From contig CAXXTQ010000001.1 in assembly GCA_963665005.2 (NCBI GenBank), forward strand, positions 1,302,001 to 1,366,000: a stretch of DNA of 64,000 bases, given 5' to 3'. The DNA comes from G963665005 sp963665005. Lineage in GTDB: Bacteria; Bacillota; Clostridia; Christensenellales; SZUA-584. The notes beneath the pieces are model-generated. The model saw only the letters and a program-made list of their open reading frames with translations, did no database searches and was not told the origin of the DNA. A program made the position numbers and the translations under genes. Numbering within the stretch: position 1 is the stretch's first letter; each line of letters starts with the position of its first letter. Positions 1-7,748 of the stretch are shown here, one piece after another.

Positions 1-368
1 AATATGTTGCAAAGCAAATAGATGATTTAAAATTAAGATGTAATTCACAGCAAACTTTAGTCAACAGTTTGTCGGGAGGTAATCAGCAAAAGGTTGTACT
101 GGCAAAATGGCTGCTTGCCGATTGCGATATCATATTGATGGATGAACCGACAAGAGGTATTGATATCGGGGCAAAAAATGAAATATATGCGTTGGTGATG
201 GAACTGGCAAGCCAAGGTAAAGGCGTTATCTTTGTGTCTTCAGAGCTTGAGGAAGTGCAATTTGTGAGCAATAGAATATTAGTTATGAGCGAGGGGCGTC
301 TGGTGAAAGAATTACCAAATAAGAATACGACTTTAGAGGAGATAATGTGCTATGCAACAGGAAAATAA
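1..368 (+). CDS. Sugar ABC transporter ATP-binding protein, C-terminal part (RbsA/MglA family)
   Basis: The reading frame is open to the left edge, so the gene starts outside the window; about 121 residues are visible. They contain the ABC signature LSGGNQQK (codon 69 onward), Walker B ILMDEPTRGIDIG and the switch region VIFVSSELEE. This combination is typical of the second nucleotide-binding domain of RbsA/MglA-type proteins, which carry two NBDs and energise monosaccharide uptake. The 3' end runs into the permease gene, so the two are co-transcribed. The substrate cannot be told from this fragment. Confidence 0.93.
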   Translation, partial: YVAKQIDDLKLRCNSQQTLVNSLSGGNQQKVVLAKWLLADCDIILMDEPTRGIDIGAKNEIYALVMELASQGKGVIFVSSELEEVQFVSNRILVMSEGRLVKELPNKNTTLEEIMCYATGK

Positions 369-390
369 TAATATAAGACAAGGCGGAACA

Positions 391-1347
391 ATGGCGGGTA
401 TAAAAAGAAGCGTATTAAAAATGGGCCCGATATTTGGCACACTTTTGGCGCTGATAGTTTTGATTTTGATATTAACCGTTGTAAATGATCGCTTTTTTAC
501 TGCGACAAATATGACAAATGTTGTACGCCAAGCCTCGACATTAGCCATAGCAGCAGTGGGGACTACCATGATCATAATATCTCAAGGGCTTGATTTGTCT
601 ATAGGGTCGATAATTAGCTTTAATAATGTTTTGCTTGCCATGCTTATTGTGGATTATGGTATAAACACACTGCTGGCAATACTGTTAGTATTGGTGAGCG
701 GTATAATAATGGGGATCATTAACGGATTCTTTGTGAATTATGTAAGAATACCTGCCATGATCGTTACGTTAGCAACAATGATTTCGTACGGCGGGCTGGC
801 TTATGTAATCTCAAGAGGGTATGGTGTTAATCTTTTAAGAACAAATCCTCTTATTGAGCTTGGAAACGGAGCGATTGGGCCAATACCTATATCTGCGTTA
901 CTCGTTGTTGTTTTATATGCGCTCATGGCGTTAATGCTTCGCAGAACGCGATTTGGCCGTATAATATATGGTCTTGGCGGAAACGAGGAAATGGTTTTTC
1001 TTTCGGGGATTTCGGTTAAGAAGCTTAGAGTAGTGACTTATGGCATATCCGGTTTTCTTGCAGCTGTTTCTGCGGTTGTTCTAACAGGGCGTGTAGCTGG
1101 AGGGCATCCTGCCGGAGGGCAGGGAATGGAGATGGACGCGATTGCGGCAACTGTGCTTGGGGGGACTGCAATAACCGGTGGCGTCGGAAGTGTTTGGGGA
1201 ACGCTAATTGGCGTATTTATCATGATGGTGATAACCAACGGCTTAACGTTGTTAAATGTTAACAGCTATACTCAGATAGTTGCAAAAGGGTTAATTATTT
1301 TGGCAGCGATTAGCGTAAGTACTTTGCGTTCATCAGGGAAAAAATAA
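391..1347 (+). CDS. Sugar ABC transporter permease (RbsC/BPD_transp_2 family)
   Basis: This hydrophobic protein of about 318 residues has many predicted membrane helices. It carries the family hallmarks GLDLSIGS near the N-terminus and AATVLGGTAITGG in the last third. It should form the membrane channel for the ATPase encoded just upstream. I chose the ATG at 391 because AAGGCGG lies 6 nt before it. An in-frame ATG at 352 overlaps the upstream gene but has no Shine-Dalgarno sequence. No binding protein for this pair is in the window; it probably lies to the left. Confidence 0.92.
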   Translation: MAGIKRSVLKMGPIFGTLLALIVLILILTVVNDRFFTATNMTNVVRQASTLAIAAVGTTMIIISQGLDLSIGSIISFNNVLLAMLIVDYGINTLLAILLVLVSGIIMGIINGFFVNYVRIPAMIVTLATMISYGGLAYVISRGYGVNLLRTNPLIELGNGAIGPIPISALLVVVLYALMALMLRRTRFGRIIYGLGGNEEMVFLSGISVKKLRVVTYGISGFLAAVSAVVLTGRVAGGHPAGGQGMEMDAIAATVLGGTAITGGVGSVWGTLIGVFIMMVITNGLTLLNVNSYTQIVAKGLIILAAISVSTLRSSGKK

Positions 1348-1430
1348 TTGTATAGATAAACAAAAATGTATTTTTCGTAACAGTTGATTATAATTATTAT
1401 TTAATATAGCAATCTTATCTACCATATAAA

Positions 1431-1466
1431 GGCGCTTTATTTTTTCAATTAGAAAGCGTCTTTTGG
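1431..1466 (+). terminator. Intrinsic terminator after the permease gene
   Basis: GGCGCTTT (1431-1438) pairs with AAAGCGTC (1453-1460), allowing one G-U pair, and TTTT follows. The next gene lies on the opposite strand and the 5' side is also AT-rich, so the hairpin may stop transcription from both directions. Confidence 0.65.
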
Positions 1467-1514
1467 TTTAAAATTTTTTTTGGAAAGTAAAATAATAAAG
1501 CCAAAATTTTTATC

Positions 1515-2483
1515 TTAGATATTGCTTTTTATTGAAGAGTTTATTGTGCGAGAGTTCTTATGGTTAAAATCAATAAGTATGGTGTTAGAGAACCTTGGCA
1601 AATTCTGACTATCAAGACCTGTGTTTGAGAGGTCTTCAATAATGGCTTTTTCCGGAAAACTTTGTCGATATTGTCCGGGAGGCATTCCTATTAGTTTTTT
1701 AAATGTACGATTAAAATGGCAGATACTGTTAAACCCGGTTTTTTCGCTGATTTGCATTAAGTCTAAATCAGAATATACAATTAGATTAGCGGCATTTCTT
1801 ATTCGGATAAAGTTCAAAAAATTGCTAATTGTTTTGCCGGTATCATTTTTAAATGCTAAACACATATAACTCTTATTGTAGCAAATCGCTTCACTTATTT
1901 GATCAAGCGAGATGTTATATTTATAATTTTTTTTAAGGAATTTTATTATTGAATGAGTTGCTGATGTAAACTCAGAGATATCTTTCCCGCCAAAGTACTG
2001 TGATACATTGCCAACTCGAGAGATACCGTAAGCAGTTTCAAAATGCGGCTGGGCAACATTGAGTAAAAGAGATCCAAGATAATATTGACATGCCTGTCTA
2101 TCCGGAATACTATTTGGGTGAGAAGCTGCTTCTAAAATAGCTTCAATTATGTTGCGAACAAATTGGCTTGCGTTGAAGAAGGGAGGAACATTTCGCAACG
2201 CACGCTTGATTCCTGTATCCGGTAAAAGAAACTTGATTTCATATGTTTGTAGTTGTTTAGTATAAACAGTCTTAATTGAATGGATATCTTCTGGAGAGAC
2301 AAAAGCGCACATACCTTTAGAAAATTCACAGCTGTTTCCTTCAATGTCAAAACAACAAGAACCTTCGAGTGCATATATAAGATGGTAGTGATGATGGTGC
2401 GCATGAGGTTTTACTTCCGATCCTAAAGCATATGTCACATGAAAAATCCATAGAAGATCTGCGATATAACCCTTTTTATCCAT
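1515..2483 (-). CDS. AraC-family transcriptional regulator with cupin sensor domain
   Basis: The protein has about 322 residues. The N-terminal AraC-type cupin is marked by the His-rich HAHHHHYHLIYALEG. Two AraC helix-turn-helix units span roughly residues 175-275, with the second-helix pattern ISEKTGFNSICHFNRTFK. A 45-residue tail of unknown role follows. Proteins of this build bind a sugar or related ligand in the cupin and activate neighbouring uptake genes. It converges on the RbsA/RbsC genes, so control of that transporter is plausible but inferred. I chose the ATG at 2483 over a TTG four codons upstream because GGTG precedes it. Confidence 0.9.
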   Translation of the reverse strand: MDKKGYIADLLWIFHVTYALGSEVKPHAHHHHYHLIYALEGSCCFDIEGNSCEFSKGMCAFVSPEDIHSIKTVYTKQLQTYEIKFLLPDTGIKRALRNVPPFFNASQFVRNIIEAILEAASHPNSIPDRQACQYYLGSLLLNVAQPHFETAYGISRVGNVSQYFGGKDISEFTSATHSIIKFLKKNYKYNISLDQISEAICYNKSYMCLAFKNDTGKTISNFLNFIRIRNAANLIVYSDLDLMQISEKTGFNSICHFNRTFKKLIGMPPGQYRQSFPEKAIIEDLSNTGLDSQNLPRFSNTILIDFNHKNSRTINSSIKSNI

Positions 2484-2880
2484 ATTTATCACCAACGTTA
2501 TTTAAATTTCTTTGTGATCATTATGATATTTAATAATAACATATAAAATATAAAATGTGAAATAGGCGGTATTTCAATTCGTGAAAGAAACAATAAATAC
2601 GCAAGACTCGAAATCGCAGAACTGTTTCAAGTGTTTATCGGCGAGGGCCTGCCCCTTTGTGCATATAACAAATAAAAAGATTGGCGAAGGGTTTGATTTA
2701 CATCTCGTAGATATCCATTTAAGTTCATTCTTTCCTTTTTCATTCTTATAACTAATCACAGATATCTGAAGCAAAAAAAGTATTGGTAGAGCTGGAATAT
2801 AAAATAAATCAGGTATTACTATTCCTTCTAACATATTGTTTACAGATTTCTTGTGTGATTGGATAGAAAAACGTAATTAG
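2484..2880. other. Intergenic region with a possible decayed coding trace
   Basis: No intact gene is seen in these 397 bases. On the plus strand a stretch at about 2573-2671 is open and reads as a plausible peptide (RERNNKYARLEIAELF) with no start codon, so it may be the remains of a lost gene. The promoter of the leftward AraC gene should lie in the first 100 bases, which are very AT-rich. Confidence 0.3.
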
Positions 2881-3234
2881 CAAACAAGTAGAACAAACGA
2901 GATAGAGATTCTTGTTATAAAGGACGACAATGGAAAAATCATAAAAAAAGGACTGTATCCATTGAAAATCATTGGTAGATATTCTGTTTATAAGGCCATC
3001 GTATGTGATGGTTCTGTTTCGGATATAGAATTGAAAACGAAAATGAAAATTATGAGGTTGCTGGAGCAATGTGGTGATTATTTGTATAATGATATTCAAA
3101 AAATCATAGAAGAAGATTCTAGCTTTATATCCAATCAGAAATACCTATTTCAAAATATTTTCATTGAGAACAAATTGTGCAAAGTATATATGATGAATAA
3201 TTTCTATAGCTGCAATTGGAACGGCAAGCAATGA
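2881..3234 (+). pseudogene. Unrecognised gene fragment
   Basis: A 117-codon open frame follows a TAG at 2878-2880 and has no good start. The only candidate start is a TTG at 2962 without a ribosome site. The translation (NEIEILVIKDDNGKIIKKG and onward) looks like real protein in composition, with a charged beta-type N-terminus and a helical Leu/Ile-rich C-terminal half, but I recognise no family. A good terminator hairpin directly follows, which supports a former gene. It is most likely the 3' part of a gene whose 5' end has decayed. Confidence 0.35.
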
Positions 3235-3255
3235 CTATTAATAGAACATAGAAGA

Positions 3256-3304
3256 AAACCGCATAGTTATAATCTTATAGTAAAGCTATGCGGTTTATTA
3301 TTTT
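3256..3304 (+). terminator. Intrinsic terminator
   Basis: A perfect 11-bp stem is formed by AAACCGCATAG (3256-3266) and CTATGCGGTTT (3286-3296) with a 19-nt loop, followed by ATTATTTTT. It lies 20 bases after the unrecognised fragment and just before the IS3-family element. Confidence 0.7.
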
Positions 3305-3383
3305 TGACGTTCTCCCAAAAAACTGGTCTATGCAAAATGTTAGTTTTGGAAATATAATAAGCTAACAAAGGGAGGATAAAAAA

Positions 3384-3650
3384 ATGAAGACCAGTAAGTT
3401 TACGGAAGAGCAAATAGCCTTTGCATTGAAGCAAGCTGAGACAGGAACGCCAGTGAAAGAAGTAGTGCGAAAGATGGGTATAACAGAGCAAACCTTTTAT
3501 CGGTGGAAACAGAAATATGGCGGAATGATGCCAAGCGATTTGCGAAAACTGAAACAGCTTGAAGAGGAAAACAGACAACTGAAAAAATTGGTTGCAGATT
3601 TAAGTCTTGATAAACAAATGTTGCAGGATGTACTATCAAAAAAGCTCTAA
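3384..3650 (+). CDS. IS3-family transposase OrfA (IS407 group)
   Basis: This 88-residue DNA-binding protein combines an N-terminal helix-turn-helix (FTEEQIAFALKQAETGTPV, then GITEQTFYRWK) with a C-terminal leucine zipper-like segment (LKQLEEENRQLKKLV). It ends with the highly conserved LSLDKQMLQDVLSKK of IS407 relatives. GGGAGG precedes the ATG. It acts alone as a regulator and fused to OrfB, through a -1 frameshift at AAAAAAG (3638-3644), as the transposase. Confidence 0.95.
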   Translation: MKTSKFTEEQIAFALKQAETGTPVKEVVRKMGITEQTFYRWKQKYGGMMPSDLRKLKQLEEENRQLKKLVADLSLDKQMLQDVLSKKL

Positions 3651-4510
3651 AGCCTGAAGTTAAGAGAGAAGCAGTCAGATGGCTTCAGGCGCAATATGCA
3701 ATTAGCGAGTGTCGCGGATGCAAAGCGGTACAGATGTATAGATCGACATTCCGCTATAAAAGCAAGGCAGATAATCAAGCATTACTAAGGATGCGAATAA
3801 AAGATATAGCTACTGCACGGATCAGGTATGGGTATAAGCGCATACACATCTTGCTAAGACGAGAAGGTTGGAAGATCAATCATAAGCGGGTTTATCGGCT
3901 TTATCGTGAAGAAGGGCTGAATTTGCGCAGTAAAACCAAGAGAAAGCGCATTAGCGGCACTAGGATTCCAAGAGAAGACGTGAGACAAATCAACCAGTGT
4001 TGGGCAATGGATTTCGTATCAGATTGCTTGTTTAATAGTAAACGATTTAGAGCGTTAACCATTATCGATGTATTTAGTAGAGAATGCTTAGCAATTTACG
4101 CAGACCAAAGAATTAACGGCGAGAAAGTTGTCAAAGCTTTAGAAACGATTTGTTGCAGCAGAGGAGCTCCAGAAAGAATCCGAGTTGATAATGGTCCGGA
4201 GTTTATATCAAAAATACTGGATGCATGGGCGTATTCCGCTAACATTAAGCTTGATTTCTCTAGACCCGGGAAACCCACCGATAATGCCTTTATCGAGTCG
4301 TTTAATGGTAGTCTTAGAGATGAGTGTTTAAATATAAATTGGTTCTTGTCAATTGAAGATGCAAGAAGTAAACTGGAGACATGGAGAACGGATTACAACG
4401 AGTTTCGACCGCACAGTTCCCTAGGGAACTTAACTCCAAGAGATTACGCTATGGAGATGGAATCTGGCATCCATTTACTGCCAGCGGAAGCCGAATTACT
4501 AACATTATGA
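3641..4510 (+). CDS. IS3-family transposase OrfB, DDE integrase domain
   Basis: This frame is entered from OrfA by a -1 shift at the A6G slippery run; an internal ATG at 3734 is the first alternative start. The rve-type DDE core is complete: the first Asp in WAMDFVSD, the second in RVDNGPEFI, and the Glu in FIESFNGSLRDECLN. The C-terminal YNEFRPHSSLGNLTP is standard for IS3. An HTH_21-like segment (RYGYKRIHILLRREGW) precedes the core. About 290 residues with no disruption are present, so the transposase could be functional. Confidence 0.93.
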   Translation, partial: KALKPEVKREAVRWLQAQYAISECRGCKAVQMYRSTFRYKSKADNQALLRMRIKDIATARIRYGYKRIHILLRREGWKINHKRVYRLYREEGLNLRSKTKRKRISGTRIPREDVRQINQCWAMDFVSDCLFNSKRFRALTIIDVFSRECLAIYADQRINGEKVVKALETICCSRGAPERIRVDNGPEFISKILDAWAYSANIKLDFSRPGKPTDNAFIESFNGSLRDECLNINWFLSIEDARSKLETWRTDYNEFRPHSSLGNLTPRDYAMEMESGIHLLPAEAELLTL

Positions 4511-4705
4511 TCTGACTAGTTTTCGGGGGACCCTCAATAGTCCGAAATCCTCACTTTCAATTTAGACCAGTTTTTTGGGAGAACGTCAAAATCGTTCATA
4601 AGTATCCACTTTTAGTATAATTATTCGAAACTAGCCGCATTGAACACATAAAATGCCAAAAATTCATGTTAAGTTTTTTTTTTATTTTTATTGTATATTA
4701 TACCT

Positions 4706-4856
4706 ATATATGCACATCGCTCTCGGACTCAAGTACCCACAATAATAGACGTTGGCTCGTGAGCCCCATGGATAAATAGAACTCCCGTTTGGTATTATCC
4801 TTTGTTGTTTAGTCACTATTAGTCCTTTAGAAAAAGCCCATTTAAAGGGCTTTTTT
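4706..4856 (+). ncRNA. Candidate structured small RNA
   Basis: The region between the IS element and yjbQ holds nested complementary segments. GGACT (4725-4729) pairs with AGTCC (4821-4825), followed inward by AGT with ACT. Inside lie a hairpin GGCT-CGTG-AGCC and a second hairpin of GGATAA with TTATCC. The whole sits just upstream of a strong terminator, and an AT-rich stretch with TATTATACC-like sequence lies before it. I see no open frame. It does not match 6S, SRP or tmRNA as I know them. The existence of the RNA is an inference from by-eye folding. Confidence 0.4.
4831..4856. terminator. Bidirectional intrinsic terminator
   Basis: AAAAAGCCC (4831-4839) pairs with GGGCTTTTTT (4847-4856) around a 7-nt loop. 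The T-run serves a plus-strand transcript. The A-run serves the leftward yjbQ-tim operon, which ends at 4923. Confidence 0.8.
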
Positions 4857-4922
4857 GAGCTATATTGGTATGGAATATATTTTAGATGTTAAAAAAGCGT
4901 AATTGTAAAAGGTGGTTTTAGA

Positions 4923-5543
4923 CTACCTTTTTAATTGCAAATCAAACTGTTCCATATACTCCTTCTCTTTATCAGTATACTTGCGCAGAGTATTTATTAT
5001 TTCGCCGTCATTCCATTTGCGATCAGTAATTTCTTCAGTAGTTCCCATCACTGCTATGTTGAGCTGTCTGCGACGAGCGCGTACATGATCCCAATCGATA
5101 AAATATACATGAGCAAACTCACCGCCGTCAAGTTCACCGTCTTTAATCATCATTGTTTCGCTACGGCCAAAGAACACGCTGCGCAAGTGCCCATCAGTAT
5201 TCATGCTAGTAAAATCGCCAGGCTCGTCAACATAGCGTCCGAATTGAGCATGAATTGGACCCGGATGACGATATTGATGCTCTTCAGCGAAATCCGGAAT
5301 CATCTTGCGCATAATATCTAACAAATCATGCTGTAAATACTCTAAATCAAACGAATCAATGTCATGCGAAGCCTCCTGAACCATAACGCTGCAGGTAGTA
5401 TGGTGAGAAGCAACACAGCATGTTCCGTTTTTTACTCCGGATGCTGCAACTATTTCCCGCACTTCCTTTGAAACGTCATGAAATGTTGGTATCCATCCTC
5501 TCGACTGTAACTCTAATTCCTTCTGAAACACTTTAAACTCCAT
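4923..5543 (-). CDS. YjbQ family protein (UPF0047, secondary thiamine-phosphate synthase-like)
   Basis: This 206-residue protein has the YjbQ core: SHHTTCSVMVQE near residues 46-57, then a conserved Asp/His-rich middle and the C-terminal RRQLNIAVMG. Family members form small trimers with conserved His/Glu residues. Some show weak thiamine-phosphate synthase activity, but the physiological role is unsettled. The protein is longer than the usual ~135-140 residues because of an insertion after residue 85 and a ~25-residue C-terminal extension. AGGAGG precedes the ATG. It lies directly downstream of the triosephosphate-isomerase-like gene on the same strand, so it probably acts in the same phosphosugar pathway. 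Confidence 0.85.
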   Translation of the reverse strand: MEFKVFQKELELQSRGWIPTFHDVSKEVREIVAASGVKNGTCCVASHHTTCSVMVQEASHDIDSFDLEYLQHDLLDIMRKMIPDFAEEHQYRHPGPIHAQFGRYVDEPGDFTSMNTDGHLRSVFFGRSETMMIKDGELDGGEFAHVYFIDWDHVRARRRQLNIAVMGTTEEITDRKWNDGEIINTLRKYTDKEKEYMEQFDLQLKR

Positions 5544-5579
5544 TTAGATTACCTCCTGATTATTATTTAAGCCTTAGCT

Positions 5580-6281
5580 TTATTTATGTGCATCATCCCA
5601 GGCGCGGCGAACCGCACTGATCATTTCTTCGACCATGGCCGCTTTATTCTCGGCTTTCATTATACCGCTGGTTGTACCGGTGGCTTCGGCGCCTGCACGG
5701 ATCACGTTGTACACATCGCTGCCGTTACAGATACCGGCGCCCTGTAATACCAGAATTTGCGGATTGATCGACTTTATCGCCGAGATTGATGCTCTGACGT
5801 ATTCCTCATCACTTGTCTGCCCGGTACCAATCAGCTCGCTGGGTTCACAGACGATAATATCGGGATTAAGATGTGCGACAGCGGTGGCTTCGGCAATGGA
5901 ATCGGCACAAACGATAGAATAAAGGCCTATTTCTTCAGCACGTTTGATACATGCTTTTAACTCTGCGATAGATATTTGTTTTTCTACATGGTTGAGCATG
6001 ACACCAACAGCACCGGCTGCTTTTACAGCTTCTGGCAATACAGACCCCAAACCTCTTCCGATGTTCAGCGAATCCATATGCTGCGCGAAAACGAGTACGT
6101 TTTCTGTCTCCTGAGCCACGCGGTAAATATCTGTGTATTGCGGCGTCAATATTATACGCACGTCATATTTTTTCGCTGCGGCATCAATTGTTTTTGAAAG
6201 CTCCACCATATCGTCACCGTACATGTAGGCTTTTGGACCAATCTCAAAAAAAGGCGGCTTGATTATTTTGTCTTTTAACAA
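5580..6281 (-). CDS. Triosephosphate isomerase-like protein (probable tetrulose/triose-phosphate isomerase)
   Basis: This 233-residue TIM-barrel protein is short, as in archaeal-type enzymes. It keeps the Lys in the N-terminal GPKAYMYG, the catalytic His in GVMLNHVEK, the catalytic Glu in CEPSELIGTG and the phosphate-binding GAGICNGSDV. It is unlikely to be the glycolytic enzyme, because it sits with a SIS isomerase, Rpe, YjbQ and a DeoR regulator. TIM homologues in such clusters isomerise erythrulose phosphates in tetritol pathways, and a similar role is inferred here. The start is TTG, preceded by GAGGAG at about 10 nt. Confidence 0.82.
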   Translation of the reverse strand: MLKDKIIKPPFFEIGPKAYMYGDDMVELSKTIDAAAKKYDVRIILTPQYTDIYRVAQETENVLVFAQHMDSLNIGRGLGSVLPEAVKAAGAVGVMLNHVEKQISIAELKACIKRAEEIGLYSIVCADSIAEATAVAHLNPDIIVCEPSELIGTGQTSDEEYVRASISAIKSINPQILVLQGAGICNGSDVYNVIRAGAEATGTTSGIMKAENKAAMVEEMISAVRRAWDDAHK

Positions 6282-6359
6282 TTATAGTATCTCCTCTGGT
6301 TTTTATTAAATATTATCATATAACTTATGAAATGTCTACGAAAACATTATAAAATTATA

Positions 6360-6388
6360 TTGAAATACTTGCGATTGCGCGTTATAAT
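6360..6388 (+). promoter_or_regulatory. Sigma-A-type promoter for the SIS-rpe genes
   Basis: TTGAAA (6360-6365), a 17-bp spacer and TATAAT (6383-6388) lie 31 bases before the ATG of the SIS gene, and AGGAGG lies between. The leftward tim gene starts 80 bases to the left, so this is a divergent control region and a likely DeoR-regulator target. Confidence 0.7.
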
Positions 6389-6418
6389 GTAAATACAAAT
6401 CATAAAAGGAGGCGGGAT

Positions 6419-7011
6419 ATGAAACAAAATATACTAAACATGGCGCTTGAGTCGCTGTCCGTCGAAAGCAAAGCAATCAGTGATATTATAGAATACCTCG
6501 ATAAAGATGCATTTATAGAAGCTGTCAAGATACTGAGTACCTGTGATAAGGTGATTACATGCGCGAGTGGATCCTCGGGTATAGCCGCAAAAAAATTTGC
6601 ACATACACTTTGCTGTATCGAACGCAGCGGATATTTTTTATCACCGGCAGAAGCGATACACGGTGGTCTTGGATGTGTGAAAAAGGGTGATGCCGTAGTC
6701 ATAGTATCAAGAGGCGGCAAAACCGCTGAATTATTACCGATTATTTCTGTTGTCAATAAAAAGGGCGCAAAGTGATCGCAATTACCGAGAATATTAAATC
6801 GCCGCTGGCAAAAGCCGCCGATATCATTGTACCGTTTACTATAGAAAAAGAGTCAGATAAGTACAATGTTATGGCGACAGCCAGCTTTGTGACAACGGTT
6901 GCCCTTTTTGACGCAATGATTATTGCAATTATGGAAGAGACAGACTATAAAATCGAGCAATTCGCATTGATCCACCCCGGCGGCGCTGTCGGAGAACTGT
7001 TAAACAAGTAA
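6419..7011 (+). pseudogene. SIS-domain phosphosugar isomerase (KpsF/GutQ-like), frameshifted
   Basis: Two frames together encode one SIS protein of about 197 residues without CBS domains. The first half (6419-6775) carries ASGSSGIAAKKFAHTL, PAEAIHGGLG and IVSRGGKTAELL. The second half (6772-7011) resumes exactly at the expected VIAIT and ends with ALIHPGGAVGELL. The break falls at GCGCAAAGTGATCGC, and one extra A would restore a single frame. The halves overlap as GTGA, so separate translation is conceivable. A point deletion or a sequencing error in the A-run is simpler. The intact family interconverts aldose and ketose phosphates. Confidence 0.75.
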
Positions 7012-7025
7012 ACGGAGGATATTAA

Positions 7026-7676
7026 ATGGCTAAAGTAGCACCATCAATTTTATCTGCTGATTTTGCAAAAATGGGAAGTGATATTGCAAAACTTGAGAAA
7101 TGGGGCGCCTCGTTCATTCATTGCGATGTAATGGACGGGATGTTTGTACCAAACATGTCTTTTGGCCCACAAATGATAAAAGCAATCAGAAAACATACAT
7201 TGCTACCAATAGATGTTCATCTAATGATCTTACAGCCTGAAAGGTATGTAGAAGTATTCGCTAAGTCCGGCGCTGATATCATCACAGTGCATCAGGAAGC
7301 CACCATGCACGTTTGCCGCACGCTCAAACTGATTGCGGCACAAGGTGTTAAAGCGGGAATTGCTTTGAATCCCGCAACCAGTCTTGTGGAGCTTGAAAAC
7401 ATACTGGATGATATTGACATAGTACTGTTAATGACAGTAAACCCCGGGTTCGGCGGACAAATATTTATTCCATCAATGATCAATAAAATCCAAAAGCTAA
7501 AAAACATGATAGAACACAGCGGAAAAAACATCGAAATTGAGGTAGACGGCGGAGTAACCGTTCAAAACGCTCTGGCTATAAAGAAAGCCGGAGCAGATAT
7601 TTTAGTTGCAGGGAGTGCGATTTTTAATTCAGCTAATCCCAAAAAGTCCGTATGTGAAATTGCCGGCATTGAGTAG
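7026..7676 (+). CDS. rpe: Ribulose-phosphate 3-epimerase
   Basis: This 216-residue TIM-barrel enzyme has the full family signature: APSILSADFA at the N-terminus, HCDVMDGMFVPN with metal-binding His/Asp, PIDVHLMI, LLMTVNPGFGGQ, and EVDGGV followed by VAGSAIF. It interconverts ribulose 5-phosphate and xylulose 5-phosphate or a related ketose phosphate. GGAGG lies 7 nt before the ATG and the gene follows the SIS gene by 14 bases. A clustered copy like this is probably a pathway-specific paralogue acting on the product of its neighbours. Confidence 0.94.
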   Translation: MAKVAPSILSADFAKMGSDIAKLEKWGASFIHCDVMDGMFVPNMSFGPQMIKAIRKHTLLPIDVHLMILQPERYVEVFAKSGADIITVHQEATMHVCRTLKLIAAQGVKAGIALNPATSLVELENILDDIDIVLLMTVNPGFGGQIFIPSMINKIQKLKNMIEHSGKNIEIEVDGGVTVQNALAIKKAGADILVAGSAIFNSANPKKSVCEIAGIE

Positions 7677-7748
7677 TTATGCTGTCATTAAATTGACAAT
7701 ACAGTACGGATTGGTTACAATCAACTTGAATTAAAATAGAGGTGTTAT

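Larger units (their letters stand above)
3305..4588 (+). mobile_element. IS3-family insertion sequence, IS407 group, apparently complete
   Basis: This 1284-bp element is bounded by perfect 26-bp inverted repeats (3305-3330 and 4563-4588) that start with TGACGTTCTCCC and have the 5'-TG...CA-3' tips usual for IS3. It encodes OrfA and OrfB with a slippery A6G at their junction. Both frames are intact and the catalytic triad is present, so it may be active. No short direct duplication flanks it: TTTT lies on the left and AAAT on the right. Either it is old or a neighbouring rearrangement removed one copy. Confidence 0.95.

Noticed and set aside
2573..2671. A Cas1-like reading (RERNNKYARLEIAELF) hinting at a CRISPR remnant
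   Set aside because: The similarity is a short helix-like stretch without catalytic residues, and no repeats, spacers or other cas genes are nearby.
4706..4856. Identification of the structured region as 6S RNA
   Set aside because: The general shape is not unlike 6S, but I cannot see the large central bubble or the conserved flanks well enough to name it.
5580..6281. Housekeeping triosephosphate isomerase (tpiA)
   Set aside because: The protein is short and divergent and sits with sugar-phosphate isomerases and a DeoR regulator rather than with gapA/pgk, so a pathway-specific role is more likely.
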